Source: Deltaproteobacteria bacterium
GTDB taxonomy: Bacteria; Desulfobacterota; Syntrophia; Syntrophales; UBA2210
Assembly (NCBI GenBank): GCA_030603465.1
Contig: JAUVXT010000002.1
Coordinates: forward strand, 1-34,218
Length of the DNA: 34,218 nt
Reading direction: 5' to 3'
Position numbers and translations under genes: made by a program. The notes under the pieces were generated by a model. That model was not told where the DNA came from. It did no database searches and worked only from the letters and a program-made list of their open reading frames with translations. Shown here in pieces: positions 6,123-14,968 of this stretch. Position 1 is the stretch's first letter. Every line of letters starts with the position of its first letter.

Positions 6123-8543
6123 ATGAAAAAAGTGAAACGCTGGGTGTCACAGGATATTCCCAGGCTGGAAAATGGCAGGCTCTTAACGGGTAGTGGGCGA
6201 TTCATTGCCGACATGACCCCCGTTTCGAACATGCACTACGCCGCGATCCTCAGAAGTCCCTATGGCCACGCCCTCATTAAGAGTATAGATACAAAAGAAG
6301 CAAGAAACTTCCCCGGCGTAGTAGATGTGTTGACGGGTGAAGACGTCAAGGATATGTCGGACCCATTTCCCGTGCTCTCCGATAAGGGTAAGGAATATTA
6401 CTCCATGGCCATCGATAAGGTCCGCTTCGTTGGTGAACCGGTGGCCGTAGTCGTGGCGAGAGACAGATACACGGCGGAAGATGTCCTCGATCTCATTGAA
6501 GTGAACTATGAACCATTGCCGGTAGTTACCTGTCCCGAAAAGGCGATGGAGCCCGATGCCCCTCTCCTGCACGAAAAGTCGGGTACCAATGTGGCACTTC
6601 ATCGGTTACTGAGTTATGGCGATGTTGATTCGGCCTTTGATGGGGCCGATGTCACGGTAAAAGAGCGGATTGTGTACCCGAAGATTTCACCCACGCCCAT
6701 GGAGACCAATGGCGTTATCTGTAGTTTTGATTTTCACACAAAACTCCTCACCTGTTGGTGCGGCTTTCATGGTCCCTACAGCCTTCATGCGGTGATGACC
6801 AAGGCCTTGAGACTCCCCAGCAACAAGGTCCGCGTTATCGTTCCCGCCGATGTGGGAGGGTCATTCGGCGTGAAGATCCCTTCCTATTCCTACATCCTTC
6901 CCATAGCACTGGCCTGTCGCAAGGCGGGGGTCCCCGTCAAGTGGATAGAGGATCGCCGTGAAAACCTTATGGCAAGTTCAAGTGGTGTTGATCGGGTGGC
7001 CTATGTCGAAATGGCCGCGACAAAGGAGGGAATATTCACGGGTCTGAGAATGAAGATAATGGATAACGTCGGCGGCTACATGCGGGCGCCGGAACCGGGG
7101 TGTCTGTTACGCCCACTGGGAAACCTGACATCAGCCTACGGAATAAAAAATGTCAGCATGGATGGTTATGTTGTTGTGACGAATAAGTCGCTTACCGGTC
7201 CCACACGGGGATATGCCTGTCAGCACCTCTACTTCGGCATCGAGAAATGTGTCGAGAGGATTGCCGAAAAACTTTCTCTCGATCCAGCGGAGTTGAGGCG
7301 GAAAAATTTGATACTGCCCCATCAGCTACCCTATACGACGCCGACAGGGGGAATATACGATGCCGGCGATTACCCCAAGGCGTTCGATCTACTCCTTGAA
7401 CTCAGTGAGTACGACGCATTCCGGAAAGAACAGAAGCGGGCGAGAAAAGAGGGGCGCTTCATCGGCATAGGTATCGCTGTGGGAATCGATCCCTCAACTT
7501 CCAATATGGGTTATATTCAGGCGGCGCTCCCTGCGGAAAAACGATCGCCTGCCAGACAGCTATCGGGGTGTGCACAGGCAACGACCATATTTATCGACCA
7601 CGGTGGTAACGTTAATGTGGAATTGAGTACCGTTTCTCATGGTCAGGGACACGAGACGGTCATAGCGCAGACGGTGGCCGACGAATTGGGGATATCTCCC
7701 TACGATATTACTGTCATCGGCGGTATGGATACGAGTACACGGGCATGGACTATTCCTTCGGGTGCCTACTCCAGTCGTTTTGCCTCTGTGGGCCCTGCCT
7801 CGGCGGCAATGGCGGCCAGGAAACTTCTCGATAAGATGCTCAAGATCGCCGCCCATCTCTTTGGCGTAAGTGCAGAAGAGGTGACAACGGAAGAGGGACA
7901 ATTTTATGTGAGAGATAATCCCGAGAAGAGAATCGGAATCAGGCGTATCGCATCGGTTGCACACTGGGACCCACACTCTCTGCCTGAAGGCATGGAACCG
8001 GGTTTGACGGCAACATATTATTTCAACATACCCGTTGCAAAACCTATCGATGGGGAAGACAGGGTAGATTCATCGGCAACCTATGGGTTTACATCCGATA
8101 TGGCCATAGTGGAAGTGGATGGTGAAACGGGAGAGGTAAAGATACAAAAATATATCTCCGTTCATGATGCCGGCACCATTCTACATCCGGGCATAGCGGA
8201 GGGGCAGGTGCGTGGTTCCATAATGCATGGCGTGGGCAGCGCGCTCTATGAAGAACTGAAGTATGATGAGCACGGCCAGTTTCTTACCGCCAGTTTTGCC
8301 GATTATCTGGTTCCGACGGCTATGGAGGCGCCTGAAATAAAGACGGGACACATCGAGACGCCTTCGCCCTTGACGATTCTGGGATCGAAGGGAATAGGCG
8401 AGGCGAGCAGCCAGACGGCGCCCATTGCAATAGTCAATGCAGTCGAAGATGCGCTGGCACCTTTGGACATAAAGATCAACACAATGCCCTTGAGTTCCGA
8501 TTATATATGGAGGCTTATGGAAGAAAAGAAGAAAGAGAAATGA
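6123..8543 (+). CDS. Xanthine dehydrogenase-family molybdenum hydroxylase, large subunit 1
   Basis: This 806-residue protein carries the molybdopterin-cytosine-dinucleotide centre of a CoxL/XdhA-type hydroxylase, which inserts oxygen from water into a C-H bond. The N-terminal a/b hammerhead domain is followed by the Mo-binding part, with VGGSFGVK (about 245), PTRGYACQ (about 360), GQGHET (about 507) and the catalytic Glu at about 760 in GSKGIGEASS. The CO dehydrogenase signature AYRCSFR is absent, so it is not a CO dehydrogenase. The start ATG at 6123 follows GGGAG; a TTG at 6114 overlaps the previous stop. No FAD or 2Fe-2S subunit adjoins it. Those are found only in the second cluster (18710-20078), next to a close paralogue at 15803, so partners must be shared or lie outside the window. 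Confidence 0.9.
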   Translation: MKKVKRWVSQDIPRLENGRLLTGSGRFIADMTPVSNMHYAAILRSPYGHALIKSIDTKEARNFPGVVDVLTGEDVKDMSDPFPVLSDKGKEYYSMAIDKVRFVGEPVAVVVARDRYTAEDVLDLIEVNYEPLPVVTCPEKAMEPDAPLLHEKSGTNVALHRLLSYGDVDSAFDGADVTVKERIVYPKISPTPMETNGVICSFDFHTKLLTCWCGFHGPYSLHAVMTKALRLPSNKVRVIVPADVGGSFGVKIPSYSYILPIALACRKAGVPVKWIEDRRENLMASSSGVDRVAYVEMAATKEGIFTGLRMKIMDNVGGYMRAPEPGCLLRPLGNLTSAYGIKNVSMDGYVVVTNKSLTGPTRGYACQHLYFGIEKCVERIAEKLSLDPAELRRKNLILPHQLPYTTPTGGIYDAGDYPKAFDLLLELSEYDAFRKEQKRARKEGRFIGIGIAVGIDPSTSNMGYIQAALPAEKRSPARQLSGCAQATTIFIDHGGNVNVELSTVSHGQGHETVIAQTVADELGISPYDITVIGGMDTSTRAWTIPSGAYSSRFASVGPASAAMAARKLLDKMLKIAAHLFGVSAEEVTTEEGQFYVRDNPEKRIGIRRIASVAHWDPHSLPEGMEPGLTATYYFNIPVAKPIDGEDRVDSSATYGFTSDMAIVEVDGETGEVKIQKYISVHDAGTILHPGIAEGQVRGSIMHGVGSALYEELKYDEHGQFLTASFADYLVPTAMEAPEIKTGHIETPSPLTILGSKGIGEASSQTAPIAIVNAVEDALAPLDIKINTMPLSSDYIWRLMEEKKKEK

Positions 8544-8644
8544 TGCATGAAGATTAAAAAGGTCTATCGTTAGGCAAAGCTGCACGGTGGAACTTTTTTT
8601 ATGAGCCCACAATAATTGATTAAAATATTTAGGAGGGTTGTTTT

Positions 8645-10114
8645 ATGGAAGATTTGAGAAGCTGGATAAAACTTTTGGAAGATGAAGGTGAACTGGCAAG
8701 GATCACTACGGAGGTTGACTGGAACCTGGAAATCGGCGCAATTTTACGCAAGGTTATGGACAAAGGCGGGCCAGCTATCCTCTTTGAGAATATCAAAGAT
8801 TACAAGGATACTATCTCTACAAAGATGTTCGCCCACGGCCTAAACAGAAAGACCTTTCCCCTTGCCCTCGGGAAGCCAAAGGATACGAAGCGTGACGAAT
8901 TATCACAAATATTCAGAGATGCGATCCACAATCCCGTTATGTATAAAACCGTCGAGTCGGGCCCTGTAAAAGAGAATAAAATTACCGGCTCCGACATTGA
9001 TTTGTACCAGTTCCCCACGCCTATGTGGCACTCGCCTGATGGCGGCAGATATATGATGACGTGGTGTGCGGTTATAACGAGGGACCCTGATACAGGAGAA
9101 CATAACGTCGGCGCCTATCGCGGAATGCTGACCGCTAAAGATCAGATGTCGGTGCTGATAATATTATCACAGGGGTGGGGTGTTCACTTTTCAAAGTACT
9201 GTCAGCGTCAGGAGAAGATGCCCATTGCCGTTGTCTGGGGCTATGAGCCCACGCTTGGTATCGTCGCGGGAAGTCAGATCCCCATGGGGATGGATGAATA
9301 CAAGGTGATGGGAGCCCTTAGAGGCGAGCCCGTACCCCTTGTGAAATGTGAAAACTCGGAGATAATGGTCCCCGCCTCTGCCGAACTGGTAGTCGAAGGG
9401 TATGTAGATCCCGATCCCACGAACTATGCCATGGAAGGTATCTTTGGCGAATATACGGGATACTACGGTGGTGCGCGGAGGCCCCGTCATACCTTGCAGG
9501 TTGAATGTATTACGCACAGGAATGATCCGATTTTCCGCGGCAGCATGGAGGGATCGGGTCCGGGGCATCCCAATGAGAATACCTGGATTTACGCGGTTAC
9601 AAGCAAGGTGAATTTCATGGAGGCGCTGGAGAGGGCCGGTGTGCCGGGAATCATTGATGTCAGGCCGGGACCCGTCTGTTATGTCAAGATCAGGCAGGCG
9701 TACAATGGTCATGCCAAGCAGGTTGCCAATGCTCTCTGGGGTTCATGGTCTGCCGAATGGATGTACAAGGTACTTGTCGTAGTCGACCATGATATCGATA
9801 TAAATGATCATCGGCAAATCGACTGGGCCCTCTGTTACCGTATGGAACCCGGCACACACGATATTATCACAATGCCTCATACCCGCGGGGGCGGCCTGGA
9901 TCTGGCAGAATACGATGACACGCTCTTCGGAACGGGGAGTCGTGGAAGGATACTCCTTGATGCGACAAGAGATATAAAAAAGGCAAAGCGCGATAAATAT
10001 GGGAACCTTGATTGGGGACCATTTTCCTACGATCTGGATGAGCCGGAAAAAGAGCTGATCGAGAGAAGATGGGATGAATATGGAATCAAACTGCCTGAAA
10101 GAAAGAAGAGATAA
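8645..10114 (+). CDS. UbiD-family prenyl-FMN-dependent (de)carboxylase
   Basis: This 489-residue protein has the length and motifs of a UbiD decarboxylase. N154 and R159 (HNVGAYRGML) and E264 with E269 (MEGIFGEYTG) match the cofactor-contacting Asn and the Glu-Arg-Glu catalytic triad of the family. The C-terminal segment (PHTRGGGLDLAEYD) completes the fold. UbiD enzymes reversibly decarboxylate aromatic, heteroaromatic or alpha,beta-unsaturated acids using prenyl-FMN supplied by UbiX (gene at 3319). The start ATG follows AGGAGGG after an interval of 101 bases without a gene. The substrate cannot be read from sequence. Candidates by context are a hydroxybenzoate, furan-dicarboxylate, pyrrole- or pyridine-carboxylate, or the reverse carboxylation of a phenol. 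Confidence 0.93.
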   Translation: MEDLRSWIKLLEDEGELARITTEVDWNLEIGAILRKVMDKGGPAILFENIKDYKDTISTKMFAHGLNRKTFPLALGKPKDTKRDELSQIFRDAIHNPVMYKTVESGPVKENKITGSDIDLYQFPTPMWHSPDGGRYMMTWCAVITRDPDTGEHNVGAYRGMLTAKDQMSVLIILSQGWGVHFSKYCQRQEKMPIAVVWGYEPTLGIVAGSQIPMGMDEYKVMGALRGEPVPLVKCENSEIMVPASAELVVEGYVDPDPTNYAMEGIFGEYTGYYGGARRPRHTLQVECITHRNDPIFRGSMEGSGPGHPNENTWIYAVTSKVNFMEALERAGVPGIIDVRPGPVCYVKIRQAYNGHAKQVANALWGSWSAEWMYKVLVVVDHDIDINDHRQIDWALCYRMEPGTHDIITMPHTRGGGLDLAEYDDTLFGTGSRGRILLDATRDIKKAKRDKYGNLDWGPFSYDLDEPEKELIERRWDEYGIKLPERKKR

Positions 10115-10128
10115 AGAGGTAAATGAAT

Positions 10129-10179
10129 ACAGGGCAGTATGATTGGTGGTTTTTCTCGCTGTTAGTAATGCTGTCCTGT
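10129..10179 (+). terminator. Possible long-loop terminator hairpin after the UbiD gene
   Basis: The arms ACAGGGCAGTAT (10129-10140) and ATGCTGTCCTGT (10168-10179) pair over 12 positions with two G-U wobbles. The loop is 27 nt and no dense U-run follows, so intrinsic termination is only a possibility. The remaining bases up to 10282 show nothing recognisable. Confidence 0.35.
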
Positions 10180-10282
10180 TTCCAACATTTGGTTTATTTA
10201 CATGATTTTCGGAGTGAAAGACGTGCTCTGCGGGTAACCGGTCGGGAATTATAGATAGGCTGAAAGGAAAAGGAATTGGAGA

Positions 10283-12184
10283 ATGATCTTAGAGAAAGAA
10301 AAAACAGGTTTTAAGGATTTTATCTCGGCAGGCGCTTTAATCGCTATTGCCTGGTCGCTTTATCAGTTATATCTGGTCATTTTTGGCTTTCAGGTAGGAT
10401 ATCTGCAGAGACCCCTGCACCTGGTATTTGCGCTTGCTTTGACCTTCTTTCTCCGTCCCCTTGCTCGCGCTGAAATAAGCTGGATCAAATCCATAAAGGG
10501 CCTTGCAGTCACCATTGATGCCGGTTTAATTGCTTTATGCTTTGCAATCGGGATTTATGTAATGATCAGCTTACCGCGGATAGTGACGCGGATGCAGTAC
10601 GTAGATGATCTTTACAAACTGGATTATTTTTTCGCGATTATAGCGATATTGTTGGTCATGGAGGCATGCAGGCGTTTGCTGGGCTGGAGCCTTGTAATAG
10701 TGGGGGTGATTTTTATTGTCTATGGATTCATCGGACCCTGGATACCGGGAGGCCTTTCCCACAACGGGATATCGTTTCGGCACTTCATAGATATGAATTT
10801 CCTTACGGTGCAGGGGATGTACGGTATTCCCATCGGAGTCTCCGTTCGATATGTCTTCTATTTTGTACTCTTTGCTGCATTTCTGGAATTGTCGGGCGGT
10901 GGTGATCTCTTTATAGATCTGGCGAGACGATTGACGGGGACCACCCGTGGAGGATCGGCCAAGACGGCCGTTGTGGCGAGCAGCCTTATGGGGACGATCA
11001 GCGGCAGCGCCGTGGCCAATACGGTGGGAACAGGTGTCTTTACGATTCCACTGATGAAAAAATCGGGATACACATCCACCTTTGCAGGGGCAGTGGAGGC
11101 CACGGCATCCACGGGCGGGCAGATAATGCCGCCCATAATGGGTGCGGCGGCCTTTGTCATGGCTGAAATGGTGGGGGTTCCCTATTTGAAAATCATGGAG
11201 ATAGCCGTAATCCCGGCCATTATCTTTTACATTTCAATATTTGCTATTGTGGATCTTAAGGCCCAGAAAGATGGAATCTTGGGCATGAAAAAGAGTGAGC
11301 TCCCCACATTCAGGAGTATCTACAGGCGAATCCATTTAATTATACCCCTTATTGTGTTAGTGACGTCTATAATATCGGGGTCTACCATAATGATGGCGGC
11401 TTTCAGGAGTATTGTCACTGTGGTCATAGTGAGCTGGATAAGACAAGAGGATCGCCTTGGGCCGTATCAAATATTGAAGGCCCTGCAAAAGGGTGCTGAA
11501 AAGGCCCCTGTTATAGCCGTTCCTGCGGCATTGGCCGGAATTATTGTCGGTGTTGTCACCTATACAGGACTTGGACTCAAGTTCAGTTATCTGGTATTAG
11601 CAGTGTCTGGAGGTCACCTGCTTCTTGCGCTATTTCTTGTGATGATAACCTGTATTATCCTCGGAATGGGAATGCCCACGACTGCGGCTTACATACTGGG
11701 TGCCGTGATCATGGCGTCAGTCTTGCAGGATCTGGGAATCAATCGTTTGGCCGCCCACATGTTCATCTTTTATTTTGCTATTCTTTCTATGGTAACACCT
11801 CCCATAGCGCTTTGCGCCTATGCGGCGGCAGGCATTGCCGGCAGCAATATAATGCGCACGGGAGTCCAGGCCTTTGCGCTAAGCCTGGCCGGATTTATGG
11901 TTCCATATGTCTTTGTCTTCAATAACGCTCTTCTCATGCAGGGATCGGTATTAGAGGTACTGGGGGTTTCAATTAGTTGCGCATTCGGAGTGTGGGCACT
12001 GGCGGGCGTTGTAGTGGGGTATTTTTTCGGAAGATTGAATTATATGACTCGCCTTATACTCCTGGTTGCAGCCGTTTCTCTGGTTTCTCCTCAACTTGTA
12101 ACCGATGCGATTGGGATATCCTTGATCATTGCTGTTATAGGAATTCAAAACTTCTTAATGAAATTCACAAAAGTAAAAACTTAG
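10283..12184 (+). CDS. Fused TRAP transporter permease (4TM + 12TM, TAXI type)
   Basis: This 633-residue integral membrane protein is the fused small and large permease of a TAXI-type tripartite ATP-independent periplasmic transporter. Signature stretches of the large domain are GTISGSAVANTVGTGVFTIP (about 236), ASTGGQIMPPIMGAAAF and GMGMPTTAAYILGAV. The N-terminal part (residues 1-150) has the extra helices of the small subunit. It would import an organic acid with a sodium or proton gradient. A TAXI or DctP periplasmic receptor is normally encoded next to such a gene; none is found here. It stands between two operons, after a 168-bp gap, and is followed by a non-coding stretch, so it may be a separate transcription unit. 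Confidence 0.92.
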   Translation: MILEKEKTGFKDFISAGALIAIAWSLYQLYLVIFGFQVGYLQRPLHLVFALALTFFLRPLARAEISWIKSIKGLAVTIDAGLIALCFAIGIYVMISLPRIVTRMQYVDDLYKLDYFFAIIAILLVMEACRRLLGWSLVIVGVIFIVYGFIGPWIPGGLSHNGISFRHFIDMNFLTVQGMYGIPIGVSVRYVFYFVLFAAFLELSGGGDLFIDLARRLTGTTRGGSAKTAVVASSLMGTISGSAVANTVGTGVFTIPLMKKSGYTSTFAGAVEATASTGGQIMPPIMGAAAFVMAEMVGVPYLKIMEIAVIPAIIFYISIFAIVDLKAQKDGILGMKKSELPTFRSIYRRIHLIIPLIVLVTSIISGSTIMMAAFRSIVTVVIVSWIRQEDRLGPYQILKALQKGAEKAPVIAVPAALAGIIVGVVTYTGLGLKFSYLVLAVSGGHLLLALFLVMITCIILGMGMPTTAAYILGAVIMASVLQDLGINRLAAHMFIFYFAILSMVTPPIALCAYAAAGIAGSNIMRTGVQAFALSLAGFMVPYVFVFNNALLMQGSVLEVLGVSISCAFGVWALAGVVVGYFFGRLNYMTRLILLVAAVSLVSPQLVTDAIGISLIIAVIGIQNFLMKFTKVKT

Positions 12185-12353
12185 AACGCTTAAGAAGTTG
12201 GTTCTTTTGATGTTAGCCCCGGCCACCACCAGGCGACCGATTTATCCACTTTACCTCGATAAATTTGTGGAATAATCAAGATGATAAAAAGTGTATGATG
12301 CGGCCAAAGTGGTACGTAACGTGTCGCTTTTGTCAGAGATCCAGCTTTCTGAA

Positions 12354-12400
12354 CTGAACAGCGAGCGCATTCCCCGCTGCTTGCTGCGGGGAGCTTCAAT
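12354..12400 (+). repeat. Intergenic hairpin repeat, copy B
   Basis: It has the same left flank as copy A (CTGAACAGCGAGCGCATTC), then hairpin CCCCGCTG-CTTG-CTGCGGGG (12372-12391, one U-U mismatch, CUUG loop). The right flank GAGCTTCAAT matches copy D rather than copy A. The modules are therefore mixed between copies. Confidence 0.75.
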
Positions 12401-12443
12401 TAATGATCTTTTAAAAATAAGTTAACTGTTAAAGATTTTTTTC

Positions 12444-12472
12444 TTGACACAAGTTTAAATCAGATGTAGTGA
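12444..12472 (+). promoter_or_regulatory. Candidate promoter of the second GntR gene
   Basis: A perfect -35 box TTGACA (12444-12449) lies about 120 bases upstream of the start codon at 12571. The matching -10 region is weak (TAGTGA or AGTGAT at 17-18 bases), so the promoter may depend on an activator or the call may be wrong. Confidence 0.35.
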
Positions 12473-12570
12473 TAGTTGTTTGAATATTGCATTTAATATA
12501 TCAGAAATAGTAGCCCACTCAGAAGATATTATCAAGATATTTAGTAACTTAATAATTCGGAAGAAAAATT

Positions 12571-13296
12571 ATGAAGGATGTTAATTTACTCATACCCAGA
12601 TCAAAATCGCTAAAGGAAAGGGCGTATGATGTCCTGAAAGAGTTAATCTTTACCGGAAAGTTGGAACCGGGAAATCTTTATAATGAAAGTAGGCTTGCAG
12701 AGAGTATGGGAGTCTCCCGAACGCCTGTTAGAGAGGCCCTCCTGGAACTGAGCAGGGAGGGGATGGTAACATTTATGCCTGGCAAGGGTGTTAGGGTGCA
12801 AAAGATTACAAAGGCGCAGGTTCGGGATGTCTATGAGATACGTAAGATAATAGAAGGTTATGTCATCAAAAAAATTACCAGACAGCTTACTTCTTCAGAC
12901 CTGACAAAAATTCGAAATATTATTGTAAAGCAGGAAAAAACGTCTGAAAGAAAAGACAAACTTGCATTTATCAAAACCGATCGTGAAATGCACTTTTACC
13001 TATCCTCCAAGCTGGGGAACAGGCAGATGGATACGGTGCTATTTAACCTCAGAGATCAGATTCAGCGTATGGGAATAAAGGCCGTTGAAGAGGACAACAG
13101 ATCTCTACAGGTAATCGGGGAGCATTACGAAATTCTATCGGCGCTTGAAAGAAAGAATGAAAGAGAGGCCTATGATAAGTTGATGCGGCATCTATGTAAT
13201 TCGGAGGAGAATCTGGTTTCCAGTATTGATGAAGATGAAGATGAAGATGATGGTGTTGGTAATGATGATTTAATACAACACGACATAAGGAGGTAG
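12571..13296 (+). CDS. GntR-family transcriptional regulator (FCD domain) with acidic tail
   Basis: This 241-residue regulator has a winged helix-turn-helix at about residues 8-75 (NESRLAESMGVSRTPVREALLELS) and an FCD sensor domain at about 85-215. Histidines are spaced as in the metal-binding members (DREMHFYL, GEHYEILSAL, LMRHLCNSEEN). The last 25 residues are an unusual acidic tail (SSIDEDEDEDDGVGNDD), encoded partly by a tandem GATGAA repeat. The ATG at 12571 has only a weak ribosome site (GGAAG). The CoA ligase gene begins seven bases after the stop, so the regulator is the first gene of a long catabolic operon and probably controls it in response to a substrate or CoA ester. It is a different FCD regulator from the one at 179. 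Confidence 0.9.
   Translation: MKDVNLLIPRSKSLKERAYDVLKELIFTGKLEPGNLYNESRLAESMGVSRTPVREALLELSREGMVTFMPGKGVRVQKITKAQVRDVYEIRKIIEGYVIKKITRQLTSSDLTKIRNIIVKQEKTSERKDKLAFIKTDREMHFYLSSKLGNRQMDTVLFNLRDQIQRMGIKAVEEDNRSLQVIGEHYEILSALERKNEREAYDKLMRHLCNSEENLVSSIDEDEDEDDGVGNDDLIQHDIRR
13228..13251 (+). repeat. Short in-frame GATGAA tandem repeat
   Basis: Three GATGAA units (13228-13245) and one GATGAT unit encode Asp-Glu repeats in the regulator's acidic tail. Such hexamer repeats can change in copy number without breaking the frame. Confidence 0.6.
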
Positions 13297-13303
13297 TGTC
13301 ACA

Positions 13304-14941
13304 ATGGAAAGCCATGTGGGATACGATACTTTTTTACAGATGGATAGTCACGGGTTTTACAAGTTGGAAATTCCCGAAAAATTGAATATGGCCAGGCAGA
13401 CAGTTGACTACTGGGCGGATCACGGAAGGGCTCAAGATGTGGCAATCTATTATAAAGACGAGGAAATAACTTACGGAGAGCTCAAGGATCTTACCGATAG
13501 ATTCGGTGCCGGTTTCCATAAAATGGGAGTTTCTAAAGGAGATTGCTACGTTATCAGGACTCCGAATCAGCCCGAATACGAAGTTGCATTCCTTGGAGGG
13601 CAGAAAATCGGGGCCATTCCCATTCCTACGAACATTATGTTGCGCGAAGGCGAATTGGTGCACATTATCAACAATAGCGAATCCGTTGCCGTTATCACCA
13701 CTTCTCAATACATTCAGGCGATTGAAAATATACGCCCCAAATGCAAAACACTGAAGTACGTCATAGTGATCGGAGAAACAGAGGGGGGTCAAATCTCATT
13801 TAATGATCTTATAAAAGAAGATGGTACGGCCCTCCCCTATGTGGAGACCCATAAAGATGATCCGGCATACTTCCTCTATACCTCGGGGACGACGGGAGCT
13901 CCGAAGGGCGTTGTGCATGCCCACCGCTTCATAATTGGAGCGGGTGATCCTATCGGAAAGTTTGCCATGGGGGTCCAGCGAGGCGACATATGCAGCGGTC
14001 CCACGGCTCTTACCTGGATGTATGCCCTTGGTCACAATTTCCTCTTTTCCCGGAGATGGGGCATCTCAACGGCTATCTATTATGATGAGCGTTTCAACAA
14101 GGAACGGACCTTTGAATTTATTGAGAGATACAAGCTGACGCACTTTATAGGCACCCCGACCATATACAAGATGTTGATGTCTATTAAAGATGCTGAAAAG
14201 AAATATGATACGAGTACGTTAAAGCAGTGTCTCAGTTCCGGTGAACCCCTTTTGGCGGAGACTGCCAGGGAATGGAAGAGGCGTTTCGGACTCGATATTC
14301 TTGACAGTATGGGTCAGACTGAGGCTCATGAATTCTGCACGACACAGGTGAACTTGAATATAAAAGTAGGGTCAATGGGAAAACCCCTTCCCGGAATCGA
14401 GGTGGCAATTGTCGATGACAACGGTGAGCGCCTTCCCCCCAACGAACTGGGGCATCTGGTTCTCAGGCGGGATCATCCGGGTCTTTTAAGAGAGTATCAC
14501 AAGAGTCCGGAACTTATGGAAGAAGTAACTTTTCCAAATAATTGGTATGACACGAAAGACTTGGCCTATATGGACGAGGACGGATATTTTTGGTATGGAT
14601 CTCGTTCTGATGATATTATGACTTGTCACGGTTATCGTATTTCTCCCTCTGATGTGGAGACGGCCCTGCAGGAACATGAGAAGGTCTTCGAGGCCGGTGT
14701 TGCGGGAGTTAAAGATCCCGAAATGGGGGACAAGGTGAAGGCGTGGGTCGTTCTTCACGAAGGATATGAAGGCTCTGAAGAGCTTGCAAAGGAACTCCAG
14801 GACTTCGTTAAGAAAACGATTGCGCCCTACAAATTTCCGAGAGAGATCGAGTTTATCAAGGAACTTCCCAAGAATTCGGCGGGAAAGATTCTGCGCAGGG
14901 AGTTGAGGCGATGGGAAAAAGAGAAGCTTGAAGGAAAATAA
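13304..14941 (+). CDS. AMP-forming acyl-CoA ligase, benzoate-CoA ligase-like
   Basis: This 545-residue enzyme of the adenylate-forming superfamily activates a carboxylic acid with ATP and CoA, releasing AMP and pyrophosphate. Visible motifs are the P-loop YTSGTTGAPKG (about residue 192), DSMGQTE (about 334), the hinge region GYRISPSDVETAL and the catalytic lysine K528 in KNSAGKILRREL. The N-terminal opening (IPEKLNMARQTVDYWADHG) resembles benzoate- and 2-aminobenzoate-CoA ligases more than acetyl-CoA synthetases. It begins seven bases after the regulator, with AAGGAGG upstream, and is followed by a DUF2848 gene and the molybdenum hydroxylase genes. An aromatic or heteroaromatic acid is therefore the most likely substrate, but a branched or unsaturated fatty acid cannot be ruled out. 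Confidence 0.9.
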   Translation: MESHVGYDTFLQMDSHGFYKLEIPEKLNMARQTVDYWADHGRAQDVAIYYKDEEITYGELKDLTDRFGAGFHKMGVSKGDCYVIRTPNQPEYEVAFLGGQKIGAIPIPTNIMLREGELVHIINNSESVAVITTSQYIQAIENIRPKCKTLKYVIVIGETEGGQISFNDLIKEDGTALPYVETHKDDPAYFLYTSGTTGAPKGVVHAHRFIIGAGDPIGKFAMGVQRGDICSGPTALTWMYALGHNFLFSRRWGISTAIYYDERFNKERTFEFIERYKLTHFIGTPTIYKMLMSIKDAEKKYDTSTLKQCLSSGEPLLAETAREWKRRFGLDILDSMGQTEAHEFCTTQVNLNIKVGSMGKPLPGIEVAIVDDNGERLPPNELGHLVLRRDHPGLLREYHKSPELMEEVTFPNNWYDTKDLAYMDEDGYFWYGSRSDDIMTCHGYRISPSDVETALQEHEKVFEAGVAGVKDPEMGDKVKAWVVLHEGYEGSEELAKELQDFVKKTIAPYKFPREIEFIKELPKNSAGKILRRELRRWEKEKLEGK

Positions 14942-14968
14942 TTATTTTACGAGGTGAAGCGCCAGGAT

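Larger units (their letters stand above)
12185..12570. other. Non-coding interval upstream of the second regulator
   Basis: This 386-bp stretch carries hairpin repeat copy B (12354-12400) and a promoter-like TTGACA (12444-12449). The half-site-like AGTAACTT (12543-12550) resembles the palindrome upstream of the first GntR gene. A 5-bp inverted repeat just after the TRAP stop (12183-12187/12201-12205) is too short to call a terminator. I see no gene in it. Confidence 0.6.

Noticed and set aside
12183..12205. Terminator just after the TRAP permease gene
   Set aside because: Only a 5-bp stem (AGAAC/GTTCT) with a 13-nt loop; the T-run is short.
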